DNA of 10,424 bases from JBOGJG01 sp050747825. GTDB taxonomy: Bacteria > Acidobacteriota > UBA6911 > RPQK01 > JBOGJG01. The position numbers were made by a program, and so were the translations under genes. This document shows, piece by piece, positions 1-5,461 of this stretch (the stretch's first letter is position 1; every line of letters begins with the position of its first letter). Under the pieces are notes generated by a model. That model was given only the letters and a program-made list of their open reading frames with translations, was not told the DNA's origin and ran no database searches. The stretch lies in assembly GCA_050747825.1 (NCBI GenBank), contig JBOGJG010000098.1, positions 1 through 10,424 on the forward strand. The letters are read 5' to 3'.

Positions 1-230
1 CCCTTCGGGTCGCGGCGGCACTGGCCTGCTGGCTTTGTTGCTCCTCGGTCCCATATTCCCGATATGCTCCCTCGTCGCGCCTCGCCATCAGACCGCACCC
101 ATAGGGTACCCGGCTCGCGACGATAGCACACTTATGTATGTTACGAAGCACTAGTCTTCACCTCCATCAGGTTGACAGAGGGCTTCACCCTCCCAGATAG
201 CGTGCATGCCCGGCACTCGTAAATGACCAC
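1..230 (-). ncRNA. Structured non-coding segment resembling the 5' part of a group II intron (partial)
   Basis: No credible protein is encoded here. Read on the minus strand from about 230 toward 1, the sequence has the texture of a folded RNA. It has short stems such as GAGGG-tgaag-CCCTC, ACCC-tat-GGGT and CATAT-cggga-ATATG, separated by conserved-looking purine-rich joints (GGAGGGTGAAGCCCTC, GGTCTGATGGCGAGG). This style resembles domain I of bacterial group II introns, which often carry a GGGTGAA(A)G-type element near the 5' end. The match is from memory, not alignment. The segment runs off the left edge, so the maturase/reverse-transcriptase ORF and domains V-VI would lie outside the window. 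The 5' boundary near 230 is a guess. It could instead be another repeated structured element. Confidence 0.3.
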
Positions 231-237
231 GCCAAGG

Positions 238-353
238 GCGGTGGCTTTACCGCGTGCCGCTGACCACTGACCATCTTCGAACCGGTCAGCGGTCAGTAGG
301 CGAGCGCAGCGAGCCGGGGTCAGTGGTCAGCTCGTGGTACGGGCAAAGCCCAC
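238..353. repeat. Long inverted repeat built from GGTCAGT heptamers
   Basis: GCTGACCACTGACC at 259-272 is the exact reverse complement of GGTCAGTGGTCAGC at 318-331. Each arm is two 7-base units. A further two-unit copy, GGTCAGCGGTCAG, lies at 284-296, and a GCGAGC-gca-GCGAGC direct repeat lies in the loop at about 301-314. The pairing continues imperfectly outward: 241-258 is similar to the reverse complement of about 336-353, both containing a GTGG(G)CTTT core. The whole block could fold into one large hairpin on either strand. It lies between the intron-like segment and the DUF1015 gene, and may be the 3' end or terminator of a unit further left. Confidence 0.7.
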
Positions 354-431
354 GGCACATCACCACCGTCACAGACGGTTGGGTTTCCACCGGTGACTAA
401 AGAACTTAGAAACCAAGGAACCAGCAAAGCT

Positions 432-1784
432 ATGAAACTACCCCCGAATGCGGTAACTTCTCCATCTATGGCAAAACTGTTTCCTTTTCGAGCCTATCGC
501 TATAACCCGCAAGCAGTGGGCGATGTTTCCGACGTGGTCACTCAGCCTTACGACAAGATATCCGAGCAGATGCGAAAGAATTACCTGGAGCGGCACCCGG
601 CGAATATTGTTCGGGTCATAAAAAATGCCGATCACGATGAGGCGGCGCAATATCTGAATCGCTGGATTGAAGAAGGGGTTTTACGACAGGACGCCTCACC
701 TGCCTTTTATCCTTACGAGCAAATCTTCGATTTCGAGGGGGAGACGTTTTCTCGACTGGGCTTCATCGGCCTCATCTCTCTCCAGGACGCTGATATCGCG
801 GTGAAGGGGCACGAGAAAATCTTGCAGGAACCTCTCGAGGATCGGCTAAAGCTGATCCGGGCCACGATATCCAATGAAGGTCTGATTTTTATGCTTTACT
901 CAGATATTCATATGCAGGTGGACGATCTGCTGGGTTCCTTCAGGGAGATTCGACCGCCTATCACTGAGATGGTTGACGACTATGGAGTCAAGCACCGTCT
1001 ATGGCAGTTGCTTGACTCGAACTTGCAGGAGCAGATTGCGATGTCCCTGCAAAAGATTCCGCTGTATATCGCGGACGGACATCACCGCTTCCAGACTTCT
1101 CATCTTTACTTCCGGGAGTGCCTGGAAAAAGGTTGGAAGACGCAAGCCGTTGAGAGCTTCGATAAACGGATGGTGGCGCTGTTCAACATGGAGGCGGCTG
1201 GACTGCGGATCCTGCCCACCCATCGGGGAATTCGCAATCTGGAAGACTTCCGGCTCAAGCAGCTCCTCTCCCGTCTCGAGCTTTGCTTTGAGATCGAAAT
1301 TCTGGAAGATCCGGATAATCTCGAGACCTGCATGCGATCGGACGGCAAGCGCATCGGGCTGACCGTGAAATCACCAGGACGTTTCTATTGCCTGAAGCTG
1401 AAGAGTGGAGCGCTGGATGATTCGGAATTTATGCCGGAGGTCGGCGGCCCGGCCAGGGAGTTGGATGTGAACCTTCTGCATGAAGGCATTCTAAGGCCTT
1501 TCTTGGGGATCGGAGCCCAGGAATTGTCCAGTCAGAAGTACGTAGATTACTTCCGCAGCCGGGATGAGCTGCTGGAGCAGTTGCGCCAGGGGAAATACCA
1601 GGCCGCCTTCTTCCTGAATCCGACTACGCTGGAACAGGTGCGCCAGATCTCCGAGCTCGGCGAGAAAATGCCCCAAAAATCAACCGATTTCTATCCCAAA
1701 CTCCTCTCCGGCCTCGTCCTGATGAAAATGCGAATAGACAAGGAAGCCATTGAGAAAGTCATCAAGGGGTATGAAAGACTCTAA
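432..1784 (+). CDS. DUF1015 family protein
   Basis: This belongs to the DUF1015 family, whose biochemical role I do not know. Counted from an in-frame GTG at 393, the family hallmarks are an N-terminal LFPFRAYRYNP segment (residues 29-39), VVTQPYDKIS (48-57), the VKGHEKIL motif (137-144) and the nearly invariant IADGHHRFQTS (226-236), which looks like a catalytic or metal site. The start is ambiguous. ATG 432 has AAGGAA 11 bases upstream and is used here, giving 450 residues. ATG 468 gives MAKLFPFRAYRYNP, the typical family N-terminus, but has no Shine-Dalgarno. GTG 393 has none either. Family members usually have a little over 400 residues, so the gene is full length. It is a single-gene unit whose stop is followed one base later by a heptamer repeat array. 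In some clostridia the family sits with serine biosynthesis genes, but nothing of that sort is nearby. Confidence 0.88.
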   Translation: MKLPPNAVTSPSMAKLFPFRAYRYNPQAVGDVSDVVTQPYDKISEQMRKNYLERHPANIVRVIKNADHDEAAQYLNRWIEEGVLRQDASPAFYPYEQIFDFEGETFSRLGFIGLISLQDADIAVKGHEKILQEPLEDRLKLIRATISNEGLIFMLYSDIHMQVDDLLGSFREIRPPITEMVDDYGVKHRLWQLLDSNLQEQIAMSLQKIPLYIADGHHRFQTSHLYFRECLEKGWKTQAVESFDKRMVALFNMEAAGLRILPTHRGIRNLEDFRLKQLLSRLELCFEIEILEDPDNLETCMRSDGKRIGLTVKSPGRFYCLKLKSGALDDSEFMPEVGGPARELDVNLLHEGILRPFLGIGAQELSSQKYVDYFRSRDELLEQLRQGKYQAAFFLNPTTLEQVRQISELGEKMPQKSTDFYPKLLSGLVLMKMRIDKEAIEKVIKGYERL

Positions 1785-1876
1785 TGGGTGGCAGGTGGCA
1801 GGTGGCGGGTGGCGTACCCCTGACGCCGTCCGAGCTACGCTCGGCCGTCATGGTGGCAGGTGGCGGGTGGCGGGGG
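1785..1876 (+). repeat. GGTGGCR heptamer array with internal hairpin, 3' of the DUF1015 gene
   Basis: Directly after the TAA stop come four to five 7-base units (GGTGGCA, GGTGGCA, GGTGGCG, GGTGGCG), then an imperfect hairpin. The hairpin consists of TGACG 1821-1825 with CGTCA 1846-1850, and CCGAGC 1830-1835 with GCTCGG 1839-1844. A second run of the same heptamers follows at about 1851-1873. In the transcript of the upstream gene the array is G-rich, with many GG doublets, so a two-tetrad G-quadruplex is conceivable. No T-run follows, so it is not a classical terminator by itself. Confidence 0.75.
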
Positions 1877-1914
1877 CGCAGGAGACCAGCGTCAGAGGGT
1901 GATCATACAAAGCC

Positions 1915-2292
1915 TAGTGTAGTGTCCGCGAAATAAATGGACAGTCATTTCTTCCGTTTACTGGACCGTGGACTGGTGGAGCCGGGCTGAATCTGCTCTA
2001 AAGTTCGTCGGCAGCGAGACAGTTTCTCCATGATGGATTCCACTGTGGCAGTCCAAACGAAAGGTTTCGGATCCTGATTCCAGGCCGTCAGGAATGCGTC
2101 GATGCAGGCCTGCAAGTCTTCTACGCTTGCCAAAGGCCCCGCGGCGGATCGCCTTCTGGCTCAGCTCAGTCGCTGTTCCGCAAACCGCTTGCGCCACAGA
2201 ATGACCGTCTTACGGTTGATCGACAACTGCTTCGCAATGGCCACGTCGGACTGGCCTTCGGCGGCGACCAGCACGATCCCGCAGCGCAATGC
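1915..2292 (-). mobile_element. IS630-family insertion sequence remnant
   Basis: This is a decayed, internally deleted IS. Its 3' side retains the non-coding end just beyond the transposase stop, with the AGTGTCCGCGAAATAAATGGACA stretch at 1921-1943. That resembles IS630-type terminal sequences, and TA dinucleotides at 1915-1916 and 1920-1921 would fit the TA target preference of the family. The other end is missing: the transposase reading frame runs straight into a heptamer repeat array at about 2291, with no terminal repeat or TA. About 380 bases remain of the roughly 1.1 kb normal for the family. The end boundaries are approximate. Confidence 0.7.
1945..2292 (-). pseudogene. IS630-family transposase, truncated and internally deleted
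   Basis: Two transposase pieces lie in one frame on the minus strand. The first, 2292-2161, encodes an N-terminal helix-turn-helix: GIVLVAAEGQSDVAIAKQLS followed by INRKTVILWRKRFAEQRLS, then TGA at 2163-2161. The second, about 2133-1945, encodes the family C-terminus: VEDLQACIDAFLTAWNQDPK, PFVWTATVESIMEKLSR, then a basic tail ending in SSKRKK and TGA. Members normally have about 340-360 residues with a DDE catalytic core between these parts. Here the whole core is gone and a stop lies near the junction. About 35 N-terminal residues are also missing. No functional transposase can be made. Confidence 0.8.
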
Positions 2293-2340
2293 CACCCGCC
2301 ACCCGCCACCCGCCACCTGTCACTCGCCACCTGTCACCTC
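2290..2340 (-). repeat. GGTGGCG heptamer array at the 3' end of trmJ
   Basis: In the sense of trmJ the last codons run into AGGTGACAGGTGGCGAGTGA and then four or so GGTGGCG-type units. The first repeat unit contains the TGA stop codon (2336-2334), so the array begins within the gene itself. It is the same heptamer family as after the convergent DUF1015 gene, in the opposite orientation on the plus strand. The two arrays are therefore inverted repeats about 415 bases apart with the IS630 remnant between them. Confidence 0.75.
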
Positions 2341-3107
2341 TTCTTCACCTGATCCAGCCCTAACCGCTGTCCTTCTTCCACATACCATTCCACCTGGCTG
2401 AAAATTCCGCGCAGGATTTGGATGTCTCGCCGGGTCAGATCGGAATGGGAAAGGATGCGGCGGAGAGAGCGCATGATGCGACCCGGATTGTGGGATGGCA
2501 AAAAGCCGATGTTCACCAGAACCTGCTCGATTTGGCTAAACATCTGCTCACGTTCTTGCTGAGAGGAAAGCTCCAGCCGGGAAGTCCCTTCGTCGGCGCT
2601 GTCCACAAGATCCGCCGCGCTGAAGATCTCGTAAGCCATCACCATGACGCTCTGCGCCAGATTCAGGACCGGATGTTCGGAGTCCGCGGGAATCGAAGCC
2701 AGATACTGGCACCTGGCGATCTGAGCTTCAGACAGGCCCCTCTTTTCCGATCCGAATACCAGCGCCACACGCTGCGATCGGGCATACTCCCGAACCATGG
2801 GACCTATCTGACGCGGCGTATAAAATCGCTGTCTGACTTTGCGATCACGGGCAGACGTCGTGGCGATGAGGACATTCTCGTCCTCGACCGCTTCCGCAAA
2901 AGTCTCATAGAGCTGAGCTTGTTCGATCAGATCCAGCGCCTTACCGGCCATTTTTTTGGACTCAGCATTGTGGATCTTCTTCGGGTTCACCAGCTTCAGC
3001 CTTCGCAGGCCCATATTTTTCATGGCCCGGGCCACCGAACCGATATTGCCGGGCTGAAGGGTCTCGACGAGAATGATGGAGATATTGTCCAGAGTATTCC
3101 CGGTCAT
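2334..3107 (-). CDS. trmJ: tRNA (cytidine/uridine-2'-O-)-methyltransferase, TrmJ family (SpoU superfamily)
   Basis: This is a SPOUT-class, AdoMet-dependent 2'-O-methyltransferase of the TrmH/TrmJ branch. TrmJ itself methylates position 32 of the tRNA anticodon loop in the cytosol. The 257-residue length fits TrmJ, which has a C-terminal helical extension. Motif 1 is ETLQPGNIGSVARAMKNMG (15-33) with Asn21 and the catalytic-type Arg27. Motif 2 is VFGSEKRGL (117-125). Motif 3 is PVLNLAQSVMVMAYEIF (146-162), part of the trefoil knot that binds AdoMet. Residues 170-257 form the expected helical tail. The ATG start lies 23 bases after the aminotransferase stop, with no clear Shine-Dalgarno, so it is probably the last gene of an operon. 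A related rRNA methyltransferase is possible, but the tail favours TrmJ. Confidence 0.88.
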   Translation of the reverse strand: MTGNTLDNISIILVETLQPGNIGSVARAMKNMGLRRLKLVNPKKIHNAESKKMAGKALDLIEQAQLYETFAEAVEDENVLIATTSARDRKVRQRFYTPRQIGPMVREYARSQRVALVFGSEKRGLSEAQIARCQYLASIPADSEHPVLNLAQSVMVMAYEIFSAADLVDSADEGTSRLELSSQQEREQMFSQIEQVLVNIGFLPSHNPGRIMRSLRRILSHSDLTRRDIQILRGIFSQVEWYVEEGQRLGLDQVKKR

Positions 3108-3130
3108 TACCGGCTGAGCCGATCCCGAAA

Positions 3131-4321
3131 TCAGACCTGCTGAAAGCGAGCCGCAACGGCTTCTTTAATCCGGGTAAGGCCTTCCTTCAAATTTTCGATT
3201 GAAGTAGCGTAGGAGATGCGGATGTAACCCTCTGTTCCGAACGCGGAGCCGGGCACCACCGCCACTCGGGCTTCCAGGATCAGAAATTTTGCAAATTCTT
3301 CCGAATTCGGTATGCCCGTCGCCTTCAGGCACTCCGAAATGTTCGGGAAGACGTAAAAGGCTCCTTCCGGCCGAGTACAGGAAAATCCGGGAATTTCGCT
3401 GAGGCTGTCGAGGACAAACCCACGTCGGCGCTCATATTCCGCCTTCATCGCCTGTACCAATTCCGGACTGCTCTTAAGGGCCTCCAGTGCAGCCTTCTGT
3501 GAGATGGAGGCCGGATTGCCAGTCTGATGGCTCTGAAATTCGCTGATTTTCTCGATCAGCTCTTTGCACCCGACCACATACCCAATCCGCCAGCCTGTCA
3601 TGGAATACGTTTTCGAGACGGAGCCGACGATTGCGTAGAAATCGTCGGACTCCTCAACGAAAGAGGCTACCGAGACATGAGCTTCATCGCCATACGTGAA
3701 GTACTCGTAGGCTTCGTCGAACAAAAGCAAAAAGTTATGCTCGCGGGCCATCTGGACGAGTTCTCCAGTCGTTGATCCGGGAATCACTGCTCCGGTCGGG
3801 TTGCTGGGCGTATTGACAACGAGACCTCGTGTGCGAGTCGAGAGGTGGTCTTGCACAATGGCCGATTCCAGGATGAATCCGTTTTCCTCCCGGGTGGGAA
3901 TAGATCGAGCGGATGCACCCGTCATCTTGACGATCTCAGGAAAAGTCACCCAGTAGGGCGCAGGAATCAAAACCTCGTCCCCTTCCTCAAACACAGCCAT
4001 GCACACGTTATAGATGGCGTGCTTGGAACCGGACGTGATCACGACATTGGAGCGGTCGAAGCTGCCGCCCCACTCTCTATTCATCTTTTCGGCGACGGCA
4101 TCCCGAAGCTCCACAATGCCGGAACTGGCAGTATACTTCGTGAAGTTATTCTCGATGGCCTGAATACCGGCGGTCTTGATGGATTGGGGCGTGGGAAAGT
4201 CGGGTTCTCCTGGACCAAAATCGATGACGTCGATGCCCTGCTTTTTTAATCGTTGCGCTTCCTGCATCACTGCTATGGTGGGGGAAGCGGAGATATCCGC
4301 AAGTCTGCGAGCAAACTTCAT
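3131..4321 (-). CDS. Pyridoxal-phosphate aminotransferase, class I gamma (aspartate / aspartate-prephenate type)
   Basis: This 396-residue fold-type I aminotransferase resembles the Thermus-type aspartate aminotransferase from end to end (N-terminal ISASPTIAV, then DFGPGEPDF). PLP-site residues are visible: the aldimine lysine K237 in GSVSKTYSMTGWRIGY, N174 in PSNPTG, D202 and Y205 in FDEAYE, the phosphate-binding R245, and R368 in IRISYA for the substrate carboxylate. Family members transfer the amino group between aspartate and 2-oxoglutarate. Some also act on prephenate in tyrosine/phenylalanine synthesis, which cannot be decided here. The ATG has no Shine-Dalgarno. A -10-like TATACT ends 8 bases before it, so the mRNA may be leaderless. 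It is followed by trmJ after 23 bases, probably in one operon. Confidence 0.9.
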   Translation of the reverse strand: MKFARRLADISASPTIAVMQEAQRLKKQGIDVIDFGPGEPDFPTPQSIKTAGIQAIENNFTKYTASSGIVELRDAVAEKMNREWGGSFDRSNVVITSGSKHAIYNVCMAVFEEGDEVLIPAPYWVTFPEIVKMTGASARSIPTREENGFILESAIVQDHLSTRTRGLVVNTPSNPTGAVIPGSTTGELVQMAREHNFLLLFDEAYEYFTYGDEAHVSVASFVEESDDFYAIVGSVSKTYSMTGWRIGYVVGCKELIEKISEFQSHQTGNPASISQKAALEALKSSPELVQAMKAEYERRRGFVLDSLSEIPGFSCTRPEGAFYVFPNISECLKATGIPNSEEFAKFLILEARVAVVPGSAFGTEGYIRISYATSIENLKEGLTRIKEAVAARFQQV

Positions 4322-4329
4322 GGGGCGTC

Positions 4330-4358
4330 AGTATAACTCGTAATTCGCGATTCGTCAC
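4330..4358 (-). promoter_or_regulatory. Putative promoter of the aminotransferase-trmJ unit (leaderless)
   Basis: On the minus strand GTGACG (4358-4353, 4 of 6 matches to TTGACA) is separated by 17 bases from TATACT (4335-4330, 5 of 6 to TATAAT). Only 8 bases lie between the -10 and the ATG at 4321, so transcription would start at or next to the start codon. The -35 overlaps the stop codon of the upstream HPF-sigma gene and a heptamer repeat. Confidence 0.45.
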
Positions 4359-4363
4359 TCAGT
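4336..4363 (-). repeat. Four degenerate heptamers over the stop codon of the HPF-sigma gene
   Basis: Exactly 28 bases form four 7-base units. On the plus strand they are ACTCGTA, ATTCGCG, ATTCGTC and ACTCAGT. In the sense of the HPF-sigma gene the array starts in its penultimate codons, contains its TGA (4357-4355) and extends into the gap before the aminotransferase. The sequence is unrelated to the GGTGGC heptamers, but period and position are the same. Confidence 0.55.
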
Positions 4364-5308
4364 AGGTAAAGCTCTTTCCATTGTCTCCCGAAGGATGCTC
4401 CGCGCTTTTTCGACTTCCTCGATGACCTTCTCTGTAGACCTGCCTGTCATCATGGCGACTTCATCGGAATTAAAGCCCTCCAGAACGAAAAGTACGAACG
4501 ATTCGCGGACAGTCCTGGGCAAATGGGCGACAGCCTTGTGCAGCAGCTCTTCCGTTTCTTCGCGGGCCAGCAATTCCTCCGGATTAGTGCTGCTCGAATC
4601 CCTCAACAGATCTTCCAGATGAAGCACCTCATCCGGCTGGTGAAAGTTCAACAATTCATCGTCCCAACGCTCTGGAGCGCGCGGCGAATCTTCGATGTGG
4701 CTGTCTTCCCGGGAATCCTCCAGCGAACTGATCCTGGCCTCCAGAGTATCCCGCGCAATCTGAAACATCCACTGCTCTATAGCCAGATTTTCCGGCTTCG
4801 TTGCCACCATTGAGCTGGCCTTCAGAAAGACTTCATCGACCACGGCCTGCACCTGCAGCAGACCTGGAGGTAAGTTTTCAACGATCATCCGGTGGTAAAT
4901 CTCCCGGCGGATGTAATTTTCTATCTTGTCCAGATTCTGATTGATTGCGCTTTCCAGCTCCCGGATTTCGTTATTGACCGGTTCGATTATACGGGCCGGC
5001 TGACGCCGGAAGAAATGGCCTGTCTTGAACTTGCGGACCCTGCGCAGCATTTCGTCATAAGCCAGCTTTACGCTGGTCACGGGATTGTCCGCGACCTCAT
5101 CCACGCGAATGGTTTTCTGGGGGATGGTCAGCAGCAAAGTAGTCTGATGCTGGTTGCCCCGAGGCAACCTTTCGAGAGTCACGTGCAGGTCAAAAACCTC
5201 AGGATCGTAGGAGGGCAGCAGGCGCCGCACCTTTAAGGCCTTTGTTTGGATCAAACGTTCCAGGCGGGCGGGAATTTCCAGATTCCGGGGCTGTATCTTG
5301 AGATTCAT
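4355..5308 (-). CDS. HPF/RaiA ribosome-hibernation domain fused to a sigma-70 (ECF-like) module
   Basis: Counting from a TTG at 5317 (the ATG used here is residue 4), residues 4-105 form an S30AE/HPF-RaiA domain. They contain MNLKIQPRNLEI, a beta strand FDLHVTLER, and two helices rich in basic residues (K27-R32; R92-K98) of the kind that contact 16S rRNA at the decoding centre. Instead of the dimerisation domain of long HPF, the chain continues into a weak sigma region 2 (about 125-195, with DEVFLKA 161-167 and WMFQIARDTLE 183-193). An acidic linker (about 200-245) follows, then a clear sigma region 4 (246-315, with LPRTVRESFVLFVLEGFNSD then EVAMMTGRS). The recognition helix STEKVIEEVEKAR is acidic, so promoter binding may be lost or altered. 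The ATG start matches the usual S30AE N-terminus, and a consensus TATAAT lies 8 bases upstream. The frame is continuous, so this is a genuine fusion. The function is inferred, not known. Confidence 0.82.
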   Translation of the reverse strand: MNLKIQPRNLEIPARLERLIQTKALKVRRLLPSYDPEVFDLHVTLERLPRGNQHQTTLLLTIPQKTIRVDEVADNPVTSVKLAYDEMLRRVRKFKTGHFFRRQPARIIEPVNNEIRELESAINQNLDKIENYIRREIYHRMIVENLPPGLLQVQAVVDEVFLKASSMVATKPENLAIEQWMFQIARDTLEARISSLEDSREDSHIEDSPRAPERWDDELLNFHQPDEVLHLEDLLRDSSSTNPEELLAREETEELLHKAVAHLPRTVRESFVLFVLEGFNSDEVAMMTGRSTEKVIEEVEKARSILRETMERALPTE

Positions 5309-5316
5309 ATACGCCA

Positions 5317-5322
5317 ATTATA
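5317..5322 (-). promoter_or_regulatory. Consensus -10 box of the HPF-sigma gene
   Basis: TATAAT reads on the minus strand at 5322-5317 and 8 bases separate it from the ATG at 5308. At 17 bases further upstream lies TTACGA (5345-5340), a poor -35 that falls in the CGTAAGAGAG repeat. There is no Shine-Dalgarno, so a leaderless transcript is predicted. Confidence 0.5.
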
Positions 5323-5323
5323 A

Positions 5324-5461
5324 GGCTCTGTGAGCCATTTCGTAAGAGAGTTACCACTGGGACAGTGGCCGCCGGGTACACTTTGGGTGTACGGTCGCGG
5401 CTCTGATACACTCGGCTGGCGCACTCAACAGAGCCGCGACCGTAAGAGAGCGGCCACTGTC
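5324..5461. repeat. Composite nested palindrome between yhaM and the HPF-sigma gene
   Basis: The outer arms GACAGTGGCCGC (5361-5372) and GCGGCCACTGTC (5450-5461) are perfect inverted copies. The inner arms, 16 bases each (5390-5405 and 5429-5444, core GGTCGCGGCTCTG), are also perfect and enclose a 23-base loop. A small hairpin GTACAC-tttgg-GTGTAC (5376-5392) overlaps the inner left arm, and GGCTC-tgt-GAGCC (5324-5336) and CCACTG-gga-CAGTGG (5354-5368) lie at the left. CGTAAGAGAG plus CCACTG recurs as a direct repeat exactly 100 bases apart (5341-5359 and 5441-5459). The palindrome abuts the yhaM stop codon, so it probably folds at the 3' end of that mRNA. The CAGAGCCGCGACCGTAAG-type core looks like a family I have seen dispersed in acidobacterial-type genomes. 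Confidence 0.8.

Noticed and set aside
393..431. GTG start at 393 for the DUF1015 gene
   Set aside because: It has no Shine-Dalgarno and adds residues not expected before the family N-terminus; ATG 432 or 468 fits better.
1785..2340. Possible CRISPR array in the repeated region
   Set aside because: Units are 7 bases long with no unique spacers and no cas genes; these are short tandem repeats.
2102..2401. 99-codon open frame on the plus strand with a Pro/Ser/Thr-rich tail
   Set aside because: It is antisense to the IS630 remnant and then reads through the CCACCCG heptamers, which produce the low-complexity tail.
2418..3143. 241-codon open frame on the plus strand opposite trmJ
   Set aside because: It is the antisense shadow of a gene with clear SpoU motifs, and its translation shows no recognisable domain.
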